From NCBI GenBank assembly GCA_017454585.1, contig JAFTCU010000244.1, positions 1 through 22,437 on the forward strand: a stretch of DNA of 22,437 nucleotides, read 5' to 3'. A model generated the notes under the pieces. It was given only the letters and a program-made list of their open reading frames with translations. It was not told where the DNA came from and did not search any database. The DNA is from Thermoguttaceae bacterium. Lineage in GTDB: Bacteria; Planctomycetota; Planctomycetia; Pirellulales; Thermoguttaceae. Of this stretch, positions 15,522 to 22,416 are shown piece by piece. The position numbers were made by a program, and so were the translations under genes. The stretch's first letter is position 1, and the number at the start of each line of letters is the position of its first letter.

Positions 15522-15706
15522 TCTTTCTTTTAGGAGAAAGATCGAGTTGTGCCCTACAGATCGTTCGCGAGGTCTGAAGGGCGAAGCGGCAAGGCCAATC
15601 GCGCCGAAAAACTCCGTTGAAAAACGGCGAGACAAAATCCCGATGGGGAAGCGTTTGTGTCCTTGAAACTATAGTTGAAACCAGATTTAGTGAGTGGTTC
15701 ATTATT
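15522..15706 (+). promoter_or_regulatory. Long structured rplM leader RNA (candidate r-protein regulatory element)
   Basis: About 185 nt separate the likely transcription start from the rplM ATG. Three well-formed hairpins are visible. In 15551-15582, GCCCT pairs with AGGGC, and CAGATC inside pairs with GGTCTG. In 15614-15627, CCGTT and AACGG enclose a GAAA tetraloop. In about 15631-15660, a GACA-AAA stem pairs with TTT-G-TGTC and contains a TCCC/GGGA hairpin. A weaker CTTTC/GAAAG hairpin lies at 15526-15540. No ORF with a ribosome binding site is seen. In Firmicutes, L13 has a known autoregulatory leader; an analogous role here is inference. It could instead be an independent small RNA. Confidence 0.5.
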
Positions 15707-16219
15707 ATGGAAACATCCGTGGAAAAACCTGAACAGAAAGTCCAGAAGAAAAATCCGGGACAAAGAAGATCCGTTTCAAAACCGGTTCAGAAAACGTTCA
15801 TGGTAAAACCGGCAGAAGTCAAAGAAGAATGGATCGTCGTTGACGCGACCGACAAAGTCGTTGGCCGTCTCGCCGTCGATATTGCTATGGCTCTGATGGG
15901 CAAAGACCGCCCAACCTATACGCCCGGTGTGGATACCGGTCGTTATGTCGTCGTTATTAATGCCGACAAAGTCGTCTTCACCGGCAAAAAGTGGGAACAG
16001 AAACGTTACACTTGGACGACCGGTTACACTCGTTTGCGCAGCGAAAACGCCGCGACCCGCAAGGAAAAGAATCCCACCGCGATTCTGACCGAAGCGGTCC
16101 GTCGTATGCTTCCGAAAAACAAACTCGCGACCAAGATGCTTTCCAAGCTCAAGGTTTACGCCGGAAATCAGCATCCGCATCAGGCTCAAAACCCGGTGCT
16201 TGTTGAAATGGGCAAATAA
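15707..16219 (+). CDS. rplM: 50S ribosomal protein L13
   Basis: A 170-residue large-subunit ribosomal protein needed early in 50S assembly; it binds 23S rRNA. The L13 core begins near residue 42 (EEWIVVDATDKVVGRLA). It includes GRYVVVINADKVVFTGKKWE, YTWTTGY, TAILTEAVRRMLPKNKLATKMLSKLKVY and the AGNQHPHQAQNP terminus. The first 31 residues (METSVEKPEQKVQKKNPGQR onwards) are a basic, Lys/Gln-rich extension absent from most L13. An internal ATG at 15800 (MVKPAEVKEEW) would give the usual 139-residue length but has no ribosome binding site. The ATG at 15707 has a weak GTGAGTGG upstream, so the start is uncertain. The gene is followed by rpsI at 43 bp, the conserved bacterial rplM-rpsI pair. Confidence 0.95.
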   Translation: METSVEKPEQKVQKKNPGQRRSVSKPVQKTFMVKPAEVKEEWIVVDATDKVVGRLAVDIAMALMGKDRPTYTPGVDTGRYVVVINADKVVFTGKKWEQKRYTWTTGYTRLRSENAATRKEKNPTAILTEAVRRMLPKNKLATKMLSKLKVYAGNQHPHQAQNPVLVEMGK

Positions 16220-16262
16220 TTTGAGGATTTTGTGCAAACCAAACAATTAAGGAGTGTAATCC

Positions 16263-16682
16263 ATGGCAGATAAAGTCATCATCGAAGGCAAAGGCAACAA
16301 CGACTCGCTCGGAACCGGTCGTCGTAAAACCGCTATCGCCCGCGTTCGTATCTGTCCCGGCAAGGGCCTCATCGCGATCAATGGCCGCAGCCTTGAAAAT
16401 TACTTCTGCAACGTGCAGCAGCGCAACGCCGTTCTGGCTCCGCTGACTGAAACGGGCAAAAAAGACGAAGTGGACGTCATCATCCGCGTCAGCGGCGGTG
16501 GGATCACCGGTCAGTCCGGCGCTTGCAAGCTCGGCATTGCCCGTGCCCTGCGTATGTACGACGCTGGTCTTTATGAGATCCTCAAGGACGCCAACCTTCT
16601 TACCCGTGACAGCCGTATGGTCGAACGTAAGAAGCCCGGTCTCCGCAAAGCCCGTCGTGCGACCCAGTTCTCCAAGCGTTAA
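16263..16682 (+). CDS. rpsI: 30S ribosomal protein S9
   Basis: A 139-residue small-subunit protein whose C-terminal tail reaches the P-site tRNA. The core is GTGRRKTAIARVRICPGKG (17-35), INGRSLENYF, VSGGGITGQSGACKLGIARA (76-95) and the conserved DSRMVERKKPGLRKARRATQ. It ends in the universal Lys-Arg (FSKR). The start has a strong AAGGAG ribosome binding site. It is the second gene of the rplM operon, and a hairpin terminator follows 30 bp after the stop. Confidence 0.97.
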   Translation: MADKVIIEGKGNNDSLGTGRRKTAIARVRICPGKGLIAINGRSLENYFCNVQQRNAVLAPLTETGKKDEVDVIIRVSGGGITGQSGACKLGIARALRMYDAGLYEILKDANLLTRDSRMVERKKPGLRKARRATQFSKR

Positions 16683-16712
16683 TCTTGTGTTAATCGCGTG
16701 AGCATACAAAAA

Positions 16713-16746
16713 AGCGTTTCGTTCATTGAGCGAAGCGCTTTTTTTG
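16713..16746 (+). terminator. rpsI: Intrinsic terminator of rplM-rpsI
   Basis: AGCGTTTCG (16713-16721) pairs with CGAAGCGCT (16731-16739), one G-U pair, with a 9-nt loop, and is followed by seven T. An A-run on the upstream side lets it also act on the minus strand for the KilA-N gene. Confidence 0.85.
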
Positions 16747-16781
16747 TGGGGACAACGCTGGAAACGTGGTCCCCGCAAATT

Positions 16782-17639
16782 TCATTTGTTTTCTCCCAAT
16801 TTATTCTGAGGAAACTGTGCCAGTGGAATTTCCATACTGGCAATAGTTGTTAGTTGTTTTATTGCGGTTTGTCGCAACAATTCAAGACGTTTTCCCTGTT
16901 CTGCGCCCTGCTCTATCAAAATCGCATTGTAGCTTTCAAGATTTGCAAGAACTAAAAGCTGGCTTATACTTGCATAGTCACGAATATTTCCCTTTAATTT
17001 GGGATTATCGATCCTCCATTCTTTTGCAGTTTTTCCAAAAAGCGCAACATTTAAAAGGTCCGCCTCATCAGCGTACACAAATGATTTTTGCGCAGATGTA
17101 AGTTCTGGAATTATCAGGTTTTCTTTTATTGCGTCTGTGTGGATTTTATAATTCAGCTTTGTTAATTCCCGGTTTAAGTTCCAATTTAGAGAAAGTCGGC
17201 TGTTTTCATCGGACTTTAAGCGTTTGTAATCTTTGATGATATATAGCTTAAATTCTGGGGAAAGCCAGGAAGCGAATTCCAACGCGATATCAGAATGAGC
17301 GAAAATACCGCCGCCATAACGACCAGATTTCGTTATAATGCCTTTTCCTTGCAACACTTCATTCCAATCTTTTATGGAAAAAGTAAAAGCGTTTGTTCCG
17401 GCGTCTTTTTTAAACGTATCGAATTCGCTACGTTTAAAATCCGGGTTGTGGAGCGTTTCCCATAACCCCAGAAATTCAATAATATCACGCCCTCTAAGCC
17501 ATGTATGAATTGTAATTCTGGGATCCGCGCTTCTGTATCTCGCGATATCCGTCAGAGAAATAAACTCATTCTCAAAATCGCTTGTGTAAATGCCAATTTC
17601 AATTCCTTGCGCGTGAATTATTTCTTTCACCGGTTTCAT
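16782..17639 (-). CDS. KilA-N domain protein (phage-type DNA-binding)
   Basis: A 285-residue protein with an N-terminal KilA-N domain (about residues 15-125), a DNA-binding module of phage antirepressors and of large DNA viruses. Visible signature parts are EFISLTDIARYRSADPRITI, TWLRGRDIIEFLGLWE, KSGRYGGGIFAHSDIALEFA and WLSPEFKLYIIKDYKRLK. The C-terminal 160 residues (LSLNWNLNRELTKLNYKIHT onward) are helical and match the extension found in chromosomal KilA-N proteins of gut bacteria. An upstream in-frame ATG (17660) is rejected because the AGGAGAAGGAG right after it is the ribosome binding site of the 17639 ATG. Base composition is lower in GC than neighbouring genes, suggesting transfer. 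It sits beside a transposase stump. Role unknown; it may be a prophage remnant or part of a defence locus. Confidence 0.88.
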   Translation of the reverse strand: MKPVKEIIHAQGIEIGIYTSDFENEFISLTDIARYRSADPRITIHTWLRGRDIIEFLGLWETLHNPDFKRSEFDTFKKDAGTNAFTFSIKDWNEVLQGKGIITKSGRYGGGIFAHSDIALEFASWLSPEFKLYIIKDYKRLKSDENSRLSLNWNLNRELTKLNYKIHTDAIKENLIIPELTSAQKSFVYADEADLLNVALFGKTAKEWRIDNPKLKGNIRDYASISQLLVLANLESYNAILIEQGAEQGKRLELLRQTAIKQLTTIASMEIPLAQFPQNKLGENK

Positions 17640-17704
17640 TGGTTTTCTCCTTCTCCTCATTTACAATCTTCTTCGCAGCGGAAATTTTTGTATCCGCATC
17701 ACCA

Positions 17705-17727
17705 GTGTCCCGTCAAAAATTTTTAGC
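17705..17727 (+). mobile_element. Possible left end of an IS4-type element
   Basis: A GTGTCCCGTCAAAAATT stretch lies 100 bp before the transposase stump. Its position and look fit an insertion-sequence terminal repeat, but no matching right end is found in the window. Confidence 0.3.
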
Positions 17728-17807
17728 CATCGCGTATCTCTCGTAAATTACGGCACTTGCGCTATAATTGTGCTTGCAACGAATTCAATTTTGGGCAGAG
17801 GTAAGTC

Positions 17808-17963
17808 ATGCACGACGGACGAAGCGTTTTTGTGCAAATCATGGACCGGGTTCCATGGAGAAATTTTCAAAAAATCATCGATAAATACCAGGGCGATCAT
17901 CACGTCACCAACCTGAAAACTTCGGTTTTGTTTCATGTGCTGGCGTTCGCCCAGATCGTATAA
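17808..17963 (+). pseudogene. Truncated IS4-family transposase (DUF4372 N-terminal domain only)
   Basis: A 51-codon frame starting MHDGRSVFVQIMDRVPWRNF and ending LFHVLAFAQIV. Segments FQKIIDKYQGD and TSVLFHVLAFAQ match the DUF4372 domain that begins many IS4-type transposases, which are normally about 350-400 residues long. The DDE catalytic domain is missing, and the sequence beyond the stop is unrelated AT-rich DNA, so the element has lost its 3' part by deletion. A TATAAT box at 17763-17768 may be its old promoter. It lies between the KilA-N gene and the M42 peptidase. It is not expected to transpose. Confidence 0.75.
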
Positions 17964-18103
17964 ATTTAAGTTAAAGCGACAAATATCATTAATAATAAAA
18001 GTTTTAATATACTCTTTTCCGCGTATTGGGTCAAGCCGTCTTTTTCTGTATTATATCGGTATTATAACTGCCTCGGGCGTGAGAAATTTTCTCCCCTGCC
18101 CCC

Positions 18104-18132
18104 TTGCGCGAAACCAGGTTTCGTGCTATACT
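18104..18132 (+). promoter_or_regulatory. Promoter of the M42 peptidase gene
   Basis: TTGCGC (18104-18109) and TATACT (18127-18132) with 17-bp spacing, 41 bp before the ATG. A second candidate, TTGGGT/TATTAT (18026-18054, 17-bp spacing), lies upstream. Confidence 0.55.
18106..18126. promoter_or_regulatory. Palindrome in promoter spacer, candidate operator
   Basis: CGAAACC and GGTTTCG mirror each other around a single A (18116), extending to 10-base arms with one mismatch. The dyad exactly fills the gap between the -35 and -10 boxes, where a repressor would block polymerase. Confidence 0.45.
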
Positions 18133-18172
18133 GGAAGTTTGAAAATTCACTTTTCAACAGAAAGGACCTAAA

Positions 18173-19246
18173 ATGGATCAAAAAGCGAAAGATTTTCTCA
18201 AAAAAGTGCTCACGACTCCCAGCCCGACCGGCTTCGAGCAGCCCGTTCAGGACGTGGTACGTGAATACGCCAAAGAGTTTGCCGAGACCGTGGAAACGGA
18301 CGTCATGGGAAACGTTTACGCCGGGCGTAACGTGGACGCTCCATTTCGCGTGATGTTGGCTGGGCACTGCGACCAGATCGGTCTGAGCGTCCAGTACATC
18401 GATGACAACGGGTACTTGTACGTCCTCCAGCTTGGCGGCTGGGACGTGCAGAACCTTATCGGCCAGCATGTCACGGTCTGGACGAAATACGGCCCCGTCC
18501 CCGGCGTCATTGGCAAAAAGCCCATTCACCTGCTTGACGCGGAAGAGCGCAAAGTCGTTCCGAAGATTTCCGACATCTGGGTCGATATTGGCGCGTCCAG
18601 CAAAGAATCCGCGGCCAAACTCGTTCGCGTGGGTGACGCGATCACCGTCCAAATGACTTACTCGGAACTTCAGAATAATCGTATCGCTTCGAGCGCCACC
18701 GATGACAAGAGCGGCATGTGGGTCGTCATGGAAGCCCTGCGCCGCGTGGACGCCAGCAAACTGAAAGTCGCAGCATACGCCGTTTCCACGACGCAGGAAG
18801 AGGTCGGTTTGCGTGGCGCTACGACCGCAGCGTACAAGATCAACCCGCACGTCGGGATCGCGGTGGATGTCACGTTCACGAGCGACTGCCCGACCATCGA
18901 CCCGAAAAAAGTCGGCGAGATCAAACTCGGCAGCGGCGCGGTGATTACCCGTGGCCCGAACTTCAACCCGGGGTTGGCGGAACGCCTGATGCAAGTCGGC
19001 GACGAGCACCAGATTCCGTACCAGATCGATGCGAGCGGATCCCCGCCCGGAACAGATGCCCGTACCATTCAGGTCACTCGGGCCGGCGTGGCGACGGGGC
19101 TGGTGAGCGTTCCGAACCGCTACATGCACAGCCCGGTGGAAATTGTTTCGATGGACGACATGGACGCGTGCGCCGATCTTCTGGCCCGCTTCATCGAGAG
19201 TCTGGATGAAAACACCGATTTCATTCCGAAGTCTTCGGAGCACTAG
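18173..19246 (+). CDS. M42 family metallo-aminopeptidase
   Basis: A 357-residue cytoplasmic metallopeptidase of the FrvX/YsdC (M42, TET-type) family that removes N-terminal residues from peptides and usually forms large dodecamers. Two-metal site residues can be read: His65 and Asp67 in MLAGHCDQIGL, Asp177 in SSATDDKSG, Glu209-Glu210 in STTQEEVGLRGA, Asp232 in IAVDVTFTSD and His319 in RYMHSPVE. The segment 90-165 (GGWDVQNLIGQHVTVW onward) is the inserted PDZ-like oligomerisation domain. The start ATG has AAGGA 7-11 nt upstream. It stands alone between a promoter with an operator-like palindrome and a downstream hairpin. Peptide preference cannot be told from sequence; the old annotation of this family as endoglucanase is misleading. 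Confidence 0.94.
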   Translation: MDQKAKDFLKKVLTTPSPTGFEQPVQDVVREYAKEFAETVETDVMGNVYAGRNVDAPFRVMLAGHCDQIGLSVQYIDDNGYLYVLQLGGWDVQNLIGQHVTVWTKYGPVPGVIGKKPIHLLDAEERKVVPKISDIWVDIGASSKESAAKLVRVGDAITVQMTYSELQNNRIASSATDDKSGMWVVMEALRRVDASKLKVAAYAVSTTQEEVGLRGATTAAYKINPHVGIAVDVTFTSDCPTIDPKKVGEIKLGSGAVITRGPNFNPGLAERLMQVGDEHQIPYQIDASGSPPGTDARTIQVTRAGVATGLVSVPNRYMHSPVEIVSMDDMDACADLLARFIESLDENTDFIPKSSEH

Positions 19247-19247
19247 A

Positions 19248-19268
19248 ATCATTGATTGATTCAATGAT
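19248..19268 (+). terminator. Hairpin after the M42 peptidase gene
   Basis: ATCATTGA and TCAATGAT form a perfect 8-bp stem with a 5-nt loop directly after the stop. It is AT-rich and lacks a true U-tract, so it may be a weak terminator. A second stem (GGAACA with TGTTCC) follows at 19300-19321. Confidence 0.4.
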
Positions 19269-19418
19269 CAAAAAGTTTTGAGGAAGGGATCCCGGGGGAG
19301 GAACAATTTACAAAATGTTCCTTCCTCCGCGGCGGTAAAATTCTTCTCAACTGAGGCTTTTTGAAGGGAAGACAGTTTAGCGTTCAGTCTCTTAAATGGT
19401 TTATCCTATTTTCCCCCT

Positions 19419-21050
19419 ATGAAATTTTCCTCTTATATCGGCGAAACCAGTGAATATGAAAAGAAAGAAGCCGTTGAAAAGCGGAAAGTAAAAAGCTGGC
19501 TTAAAACCGTCATCGCGTTTAGTAATGGAAACGGCGGTACACTATTTTTTGGTGTGGCTGATGACGATGAAATTGTCGGCCTGGAAAATATTAAAGAAGA
19601 TTCCGAGTTCATAAGCCAGAAAATCAAGGAACGAATCGATCCGGTTCCTCAAACTGCGATGGAATTTGAATCGATTGAAGGGAAAAATGTTCTGTTTCTT
19701 CGGGTATTTGGCGGTTCGGACACGCCATATTACTACATCGGGGACGGAACAATGGAAACGTTTGTTCGCATTGGGAACGAAAGTGTCACAGCGGATGCTG
19801 CAGAACAAAAACGCCTTGTTCTGCAGGGGAAAAACAGTACTTGGGACACTTTAACCTCGGAGTTTTTGTTTGCCGATTTTTCTTTTTCCAAGCTGAGAGA
19901 ACGATTTCGGGTCTGGGCGGGAACCAGCTTTGAAGAGAAAATGTTCCATTCGTTTGGGATTGTGACCCCAGAAGGATTTCTGACCAATACGGGAGCGCTT
20001 TTAGCAGACGAGTCTCCTGTTTATCAGTCCCGGCTTTTTTGTACCCGTTGGAATGGGCTGACAAAAAGCGGAGGAATCGCGGATGCTCTGGATTCGCAGG
20101 AACTTTGCGGAAGTTTGATCCTTATGCTAAACGACGGTTTGGGGTTTATCCGTAGGAATATGCGTAAAAAATGGTACAAAACTTCAGATTCGCGGGTGGA
20201 ACTTCCTGATTATGTAGAACGCAGTTTTCAGGAAGCACTCGTAAACGCACTGGTCCATCGTGACTACCTCATCCGTGGAAGCGAAATTCATGTTGATATT
20301 TATGACGACCGAATGACGATTTACTCACCTGGCGGAATGCCTGACGGACGTAATATTCAGGACGTAAATCTCCGAACCGTTCCGTCCGTTCGCCGAAATC
20401 CGCTTTTGGCTGACGTTTTCAATCGTCTTGGGTACATGGAACGGCAAGGCAGCGGGCTTAGTAAAATACTGGACGGCTGCAAAAACGCTGAAAACTTCAC
20501 GAAGAAGAAAGCGCCTGTTTTTTATTCCAGCCACTCAGAATTTACTCTCTGTTTCTGGAATATGAATTACGGTGTAAATGAACATTTAAATGAACTTTTA
20601 AATACTTTACCTGAAGAACAGATCCTGCAGCACACTTTAGACGTTTTGCGTACAAAACCGCAAATTACACAAATTGAAATTGCGGAATTATTAGGTGTTT
20701 CTCATAGTAAAATACGCAGAACTATCCAAAATGCAATTGCTGAAGGAAAACTCCAGCGAATCGGAAGCAGGAAAACAGGCAGTTGGAAAGTACTTTCTCC
20801 AGAACCAGTTGGGGGAATAAACGGATCTTTAAATGAGCCTTTAAATGAACATTTAAATAAGCCTTTAGACAAAAAAATCATACATATTTTGAAATTGCGT
20901 CCCCATTTGAATCAGTCTCAAATGGCGCAGGTACTGGAAGTTTCCCTTTCTGCGATTCGGCGTGAATTGGGAAAATTGGTCCAAAACGGCCTCGTTCAGT
21001 ACGTTGGAAGTAAAAAAACAGGGTACTGGAACGTAATTAAAACCGATTAA
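19419..21050 (+). CDS. Schlafen-AlbA_2 / HATPase_c_4 protein with two winged-helix modules
   Basis: A 543-residue putative regulator, often labelled RecG-like or ATP-binding transcriptional regulator. Residues about 8-130 are the Schlafen AlbA_2 domain (AFSNGNGGTLFFGVADDDEI at 33-52). Residues about 265-355 are the GHKL-like HATPase_c_4 domain (QEALVNALVHRDYL, YSPGGMP, RNPLLADVFNRLGYMERQGS). Two similar winged-helix units follow, 405-460 and 486-541: TQIEIAELLGVSHSKIRR against NQSQMAQVLEVSLSAIRR, each ending RKTGSWKV or KKTGYWNV. Each unit is preceded by an Asn/Leu-rich linker of NEHL/NEPL repeats. No Shine-Dalgarno is seen; a TATCCT at 19402-19407 would put transcription start almost at the ATG, so a leaderless mRNA is possible. 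It is 14 bp upstream of nfo. Lower GC than nfo hints at acquisition. DNA target unknown. Confidence 0.87.
   Translation: MKFSSYIGETSEYEKKEAVEKRKVKSWLKTVIAFSNGNGGTLFFGVADDDEIVGLENIKEDSEFISQKIKERIDPVPQTAMEFESIEGKNVLFLRVFGGSDTPYYYIGDGTMETFVRIGNESVTADAAEQKRLVLQGKNSTWDTLTSEFLFADFSFSKLRERFRVWAGTSFEEKMFHSFGIVTPEGFLTNTGALLADESPVYQSRLFCTRWNGLTKSGGIADALDSQELCGSLILMLNDGLGFIRRNMRKKWYKTSDSRVELPDYVERSFQEALVNALVHRDYLIRGSEIHVDIYDDRMTIYSPGGMPDGRNIQDVNLRTVPSVRRNPLLADVFNRLGYMERQGSGLSKILDGCKNAENFTKKKAPVFYSSHSEFTLCFWNMNYGVNEHLNELLNTLPEEQILQHTLDVLRTKPQITQIEIAELLGVSHSKIRRTIQNAIAEGKLQRIGSRKTGSWKVLSPEPVGGINGSLNEPLNEHLNKPLDKKIIHILKLRPHLNQSQMAQVLEVSLSAIRRELGKLVQNGLVQYVGSKKTGYWNVIKTD
20573..20602 (+). repeat. 12-bp coding tandem repeat, first linker
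   Basis: Units of the form TTTAAATGAACA repeat about 2.5 times, encoding the NEHLNELLN linker in front of the first winged-helix unit. Confidence 0.6.
20828..20868 (+). repeat. 12-bp coding tandem repeat, second linker
   Basis: Three consecutive units, TTTAAATGAGCC, TTTAAATGAACA and TTTAAATAAGCC, plus a partial one, encode LNEP-LNEH-LNKP-LD before the second winged-helix unit. They match the unit at 20573-20602. Confidence 0.75.
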
Positions 21051-21064
21051 TTTTTTTTCAGAAA

Positions 21065-21973
21065 ATGACCAAATCCATTCTCGGCGCGCACATGTCGATC
21101 TCCGGAGGGCTGCATAGGGCGGTAGAAGCCGCTCAAGCCATCGGTTTCGACTGTGTGCAGATCTTCTCCAAAAACAGTAACCAGTGGAAGGGAAAAGCCC
21201 TCACCGAAAAAGACGTGGAGCTTTTTAAGGAATCGCTCGTCCGGTGCGGGATTTCCCACCCCATTGTGCATGATTCGTACCTTATTAATCTTGGCGCACC
21301 GGCTGACGAGCTTTGGCTCAAGTCGATCGCGGCGTTTGAGGATGAACTGCTTCGGGCCGAGTCGCTTGGGATCCCGTTCGTCGTGACGCATCCCGGCTCC
21401 TACACGACGTCCACGCCGCAGGAGGGAATCGACCGGATCGCCGAGGGCCTGAAAACCGTCCTGGAGCACACGGCCGGGATCCAGACCCGTTGCCTGCTCG
21501 AGAACACGGCGGGCCAGGGCTCCAATCTTGGTTTCGAGTTGGAACAGATCGCGGAGATCATCGAAAAGGTCGAGGGACGCAAGCCGACGGAAGCGGTTGA
21601 CGATGTGTTCCGGGTCGGCGTTTGCTTCGACACGTGCCACGCATTCGCGGCAGGGTACGACTTTTCCACGCCCGAAAAGTATGCGGACATGATGGCGCAT
21701 TTCGACGAGATCATCGGCCTGAACCGGTTCCGCGCGTTCCACATCAATGACGCGACCAAAGAGTGCGGAAGCCACGTGGACCGTCATGCGCACATCGGCT
21801 TCGGGAAGATCCCGCTTGAATCGTTCCGGCTTCTTCTGAACGACCCGCGTTTTGCCGGAGTCCCGAAGTACCTGGAAACCCCGAAAGGGATGAAAAAAGA
21901 CGAAGAAACCGGCGCTGAAGAGGACTGGGACGCCGTGAACCTAAGAACACTTAGAGAAATGAATAACGAATAA
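21065..21973 (+). CDS. nfo: Deoxyribonuclease IV (AP endonuclease IV)
   Basis: A 302-residue zinc-dependent base-excision-repair nuclease that nicks DNA 5' of abasic sites and trims blocked 3' ends. It folds as a TIM barrel with three metals. Signature segments are ILGAHMSISGGLHRAVEAA, QIFSKNSNQWKGK, VTHPGSYT, LLENTAGQGSNLG, VGVCFDTCHAFAAGYDF, HINDATKECGSHVDRHAHIG and YLETPKGM, so all metal-binding His, Asp and Glu positions are present. The start at 21065 lacks a Shine-Dalgarno and is 14 bp after the AlbA gene, so the two may be co-transcribed. The last four codons (Met-Asn-Asn-Glu) and the stop are supplied by the arm of repeat copy B, so the natural C-terminus has been replaced or extended. 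Confidence 0.97.
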   Translation: MTKSILGAHMSISGGLHRAVEAAQAIGFDCVQIFSKNSNQWKGKALTEKDVELFKESLVRCGISHPIVHDSYLINLGAPADELWLKSIAAFEDELLRAESLGIPFVVTHPGSYTTSTPQEGIDRIAEGLKTVLEHTAGIQTRCLLENTAGQGSNLGFELEQIAEIIEKVEGRKPTEAVDDVFRVGVCFDTCHAFAAGYDFSTPEKYADMMAHFDEIIGLNRFRAFHINDATKECGSHVDRHAHIGFGKIPLESFRLLLNDPRFAGVPKYLETPKGMKKDEETGAEEDWDAVNLRTLREMNNE

Positions 21974-22067
21974 TGAATAATGAAAGGCGGTAATGGAGGC
22001 CGAAGGCCGAAATTACGCGTCAGGTTGAGTGGGCGTTTTTCCCATTATTCGTCATTCATTATTCATT
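21958..22067. repeat. Palindromic repeat element, copy B
   Basis: Inverse copy of the element at 11501-11610. The core 21975-22028 differs from copy A at two of 54 positions and contains GGCC-GAA-GGCC. The arms 21958-21975 and 22043-22060 are inverted repeats (17 of 18). It contains a 14-base stretch around 22029-22042 (TGGGCG...CCC) not in copy A. It overlaps the 3' end of nfo and reaches almost to the next ribosome binding site. Confidence 0.85.
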
Positions 22068-22080
22068 TAAAAGGATTTTT

Positions 22081-22416
22081 ATGTCATCTTCCCCGCTTCG
22101 TTTCCGTGCCCTGCCCGACTCGCACCTCCTTTGGCGCAGTTGGAAGGCTGACCAGGAAAGTGATTCGCCCGCCGCGGACTCGCTGATGGTCGTGTACTGC
22201 CTCGATTCGGACGACACACACCTGATGAACGACTTGGGCGCGGCCATCATCCACGTTTTACAGGAAAAAGCCTGCACCGTGGACGAGCTGCTCGATGCGC
22301 TGGCGGCTGATTATTTGCCCTCGCCGGAACTGCGTGACATCGTCCCCCGCCCGGTCGTGGAGTCCTTTCTCCACCGAATGCGCATTTCAGGAATGATTTT
22401 CGAGGAGGAAAAATGA
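22081..22416 (+). CDS. PqqD-like peptide chaperone of an HPr-rel-A-type system
   Basis: A 111-residue protein resembling the PqqD family member of the HPr-rel-A cassette, a conserved gene set of unknown function. The features read are the N-terminal RFRALPDSHLLWRSWKADQE, the central VVYCLDSDDTHLMNDLGAAI (the SGDTHLLN-type core), and the helix ACTVDELLDALAADYLP. In characterised systems PqqD-type domains bind a substrate peptide and present it to a modifying enzyme. The start is the ATG at 22081 with AAGGA 6-10 nt upstream, just after repeat copy B. The stop overlaps the next start (ATGA at 22413), typical of translational coupling. The family is fairly sure, the pathway is not. Confidence 0.78.
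   Translation: MSSSPLRFRALPDSHLLWRSWKADQESDSPAADSLMVVYCLDSDDTHLMNDLGAAIIHVLQEKACTVDELLDALAADYLPSPELRDIVPRPVVESFLHRMRISGMIFEEEK

Noticed and set aside
15570..15605. Similarity to the SRP (4.5S) RNA core (AGGTC, GAAGG, AAGC, AAGGC in order)
   Set aside because: The GGAA-type tetraloop and the AGCAGCC strand are not properly formed, and the first half pairs better upstream in the 15551-15582 hairpin. A leader structure is the simpler reading.
17935..18171. A 78-codon plus-strand frame between the transposase stump and the M42 gene
   Set aside because: It has no ribosome binding site, its translation looks random and it overlaps the promoter of the peptidase gene.
18062..19264. A 400-codon minus-strand frame opposite the M42 peptidase gene
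   Set aside because: It is an antisense shadow; the plus strand has all M42 metal ligands, a promoter and a ribosome binding site.
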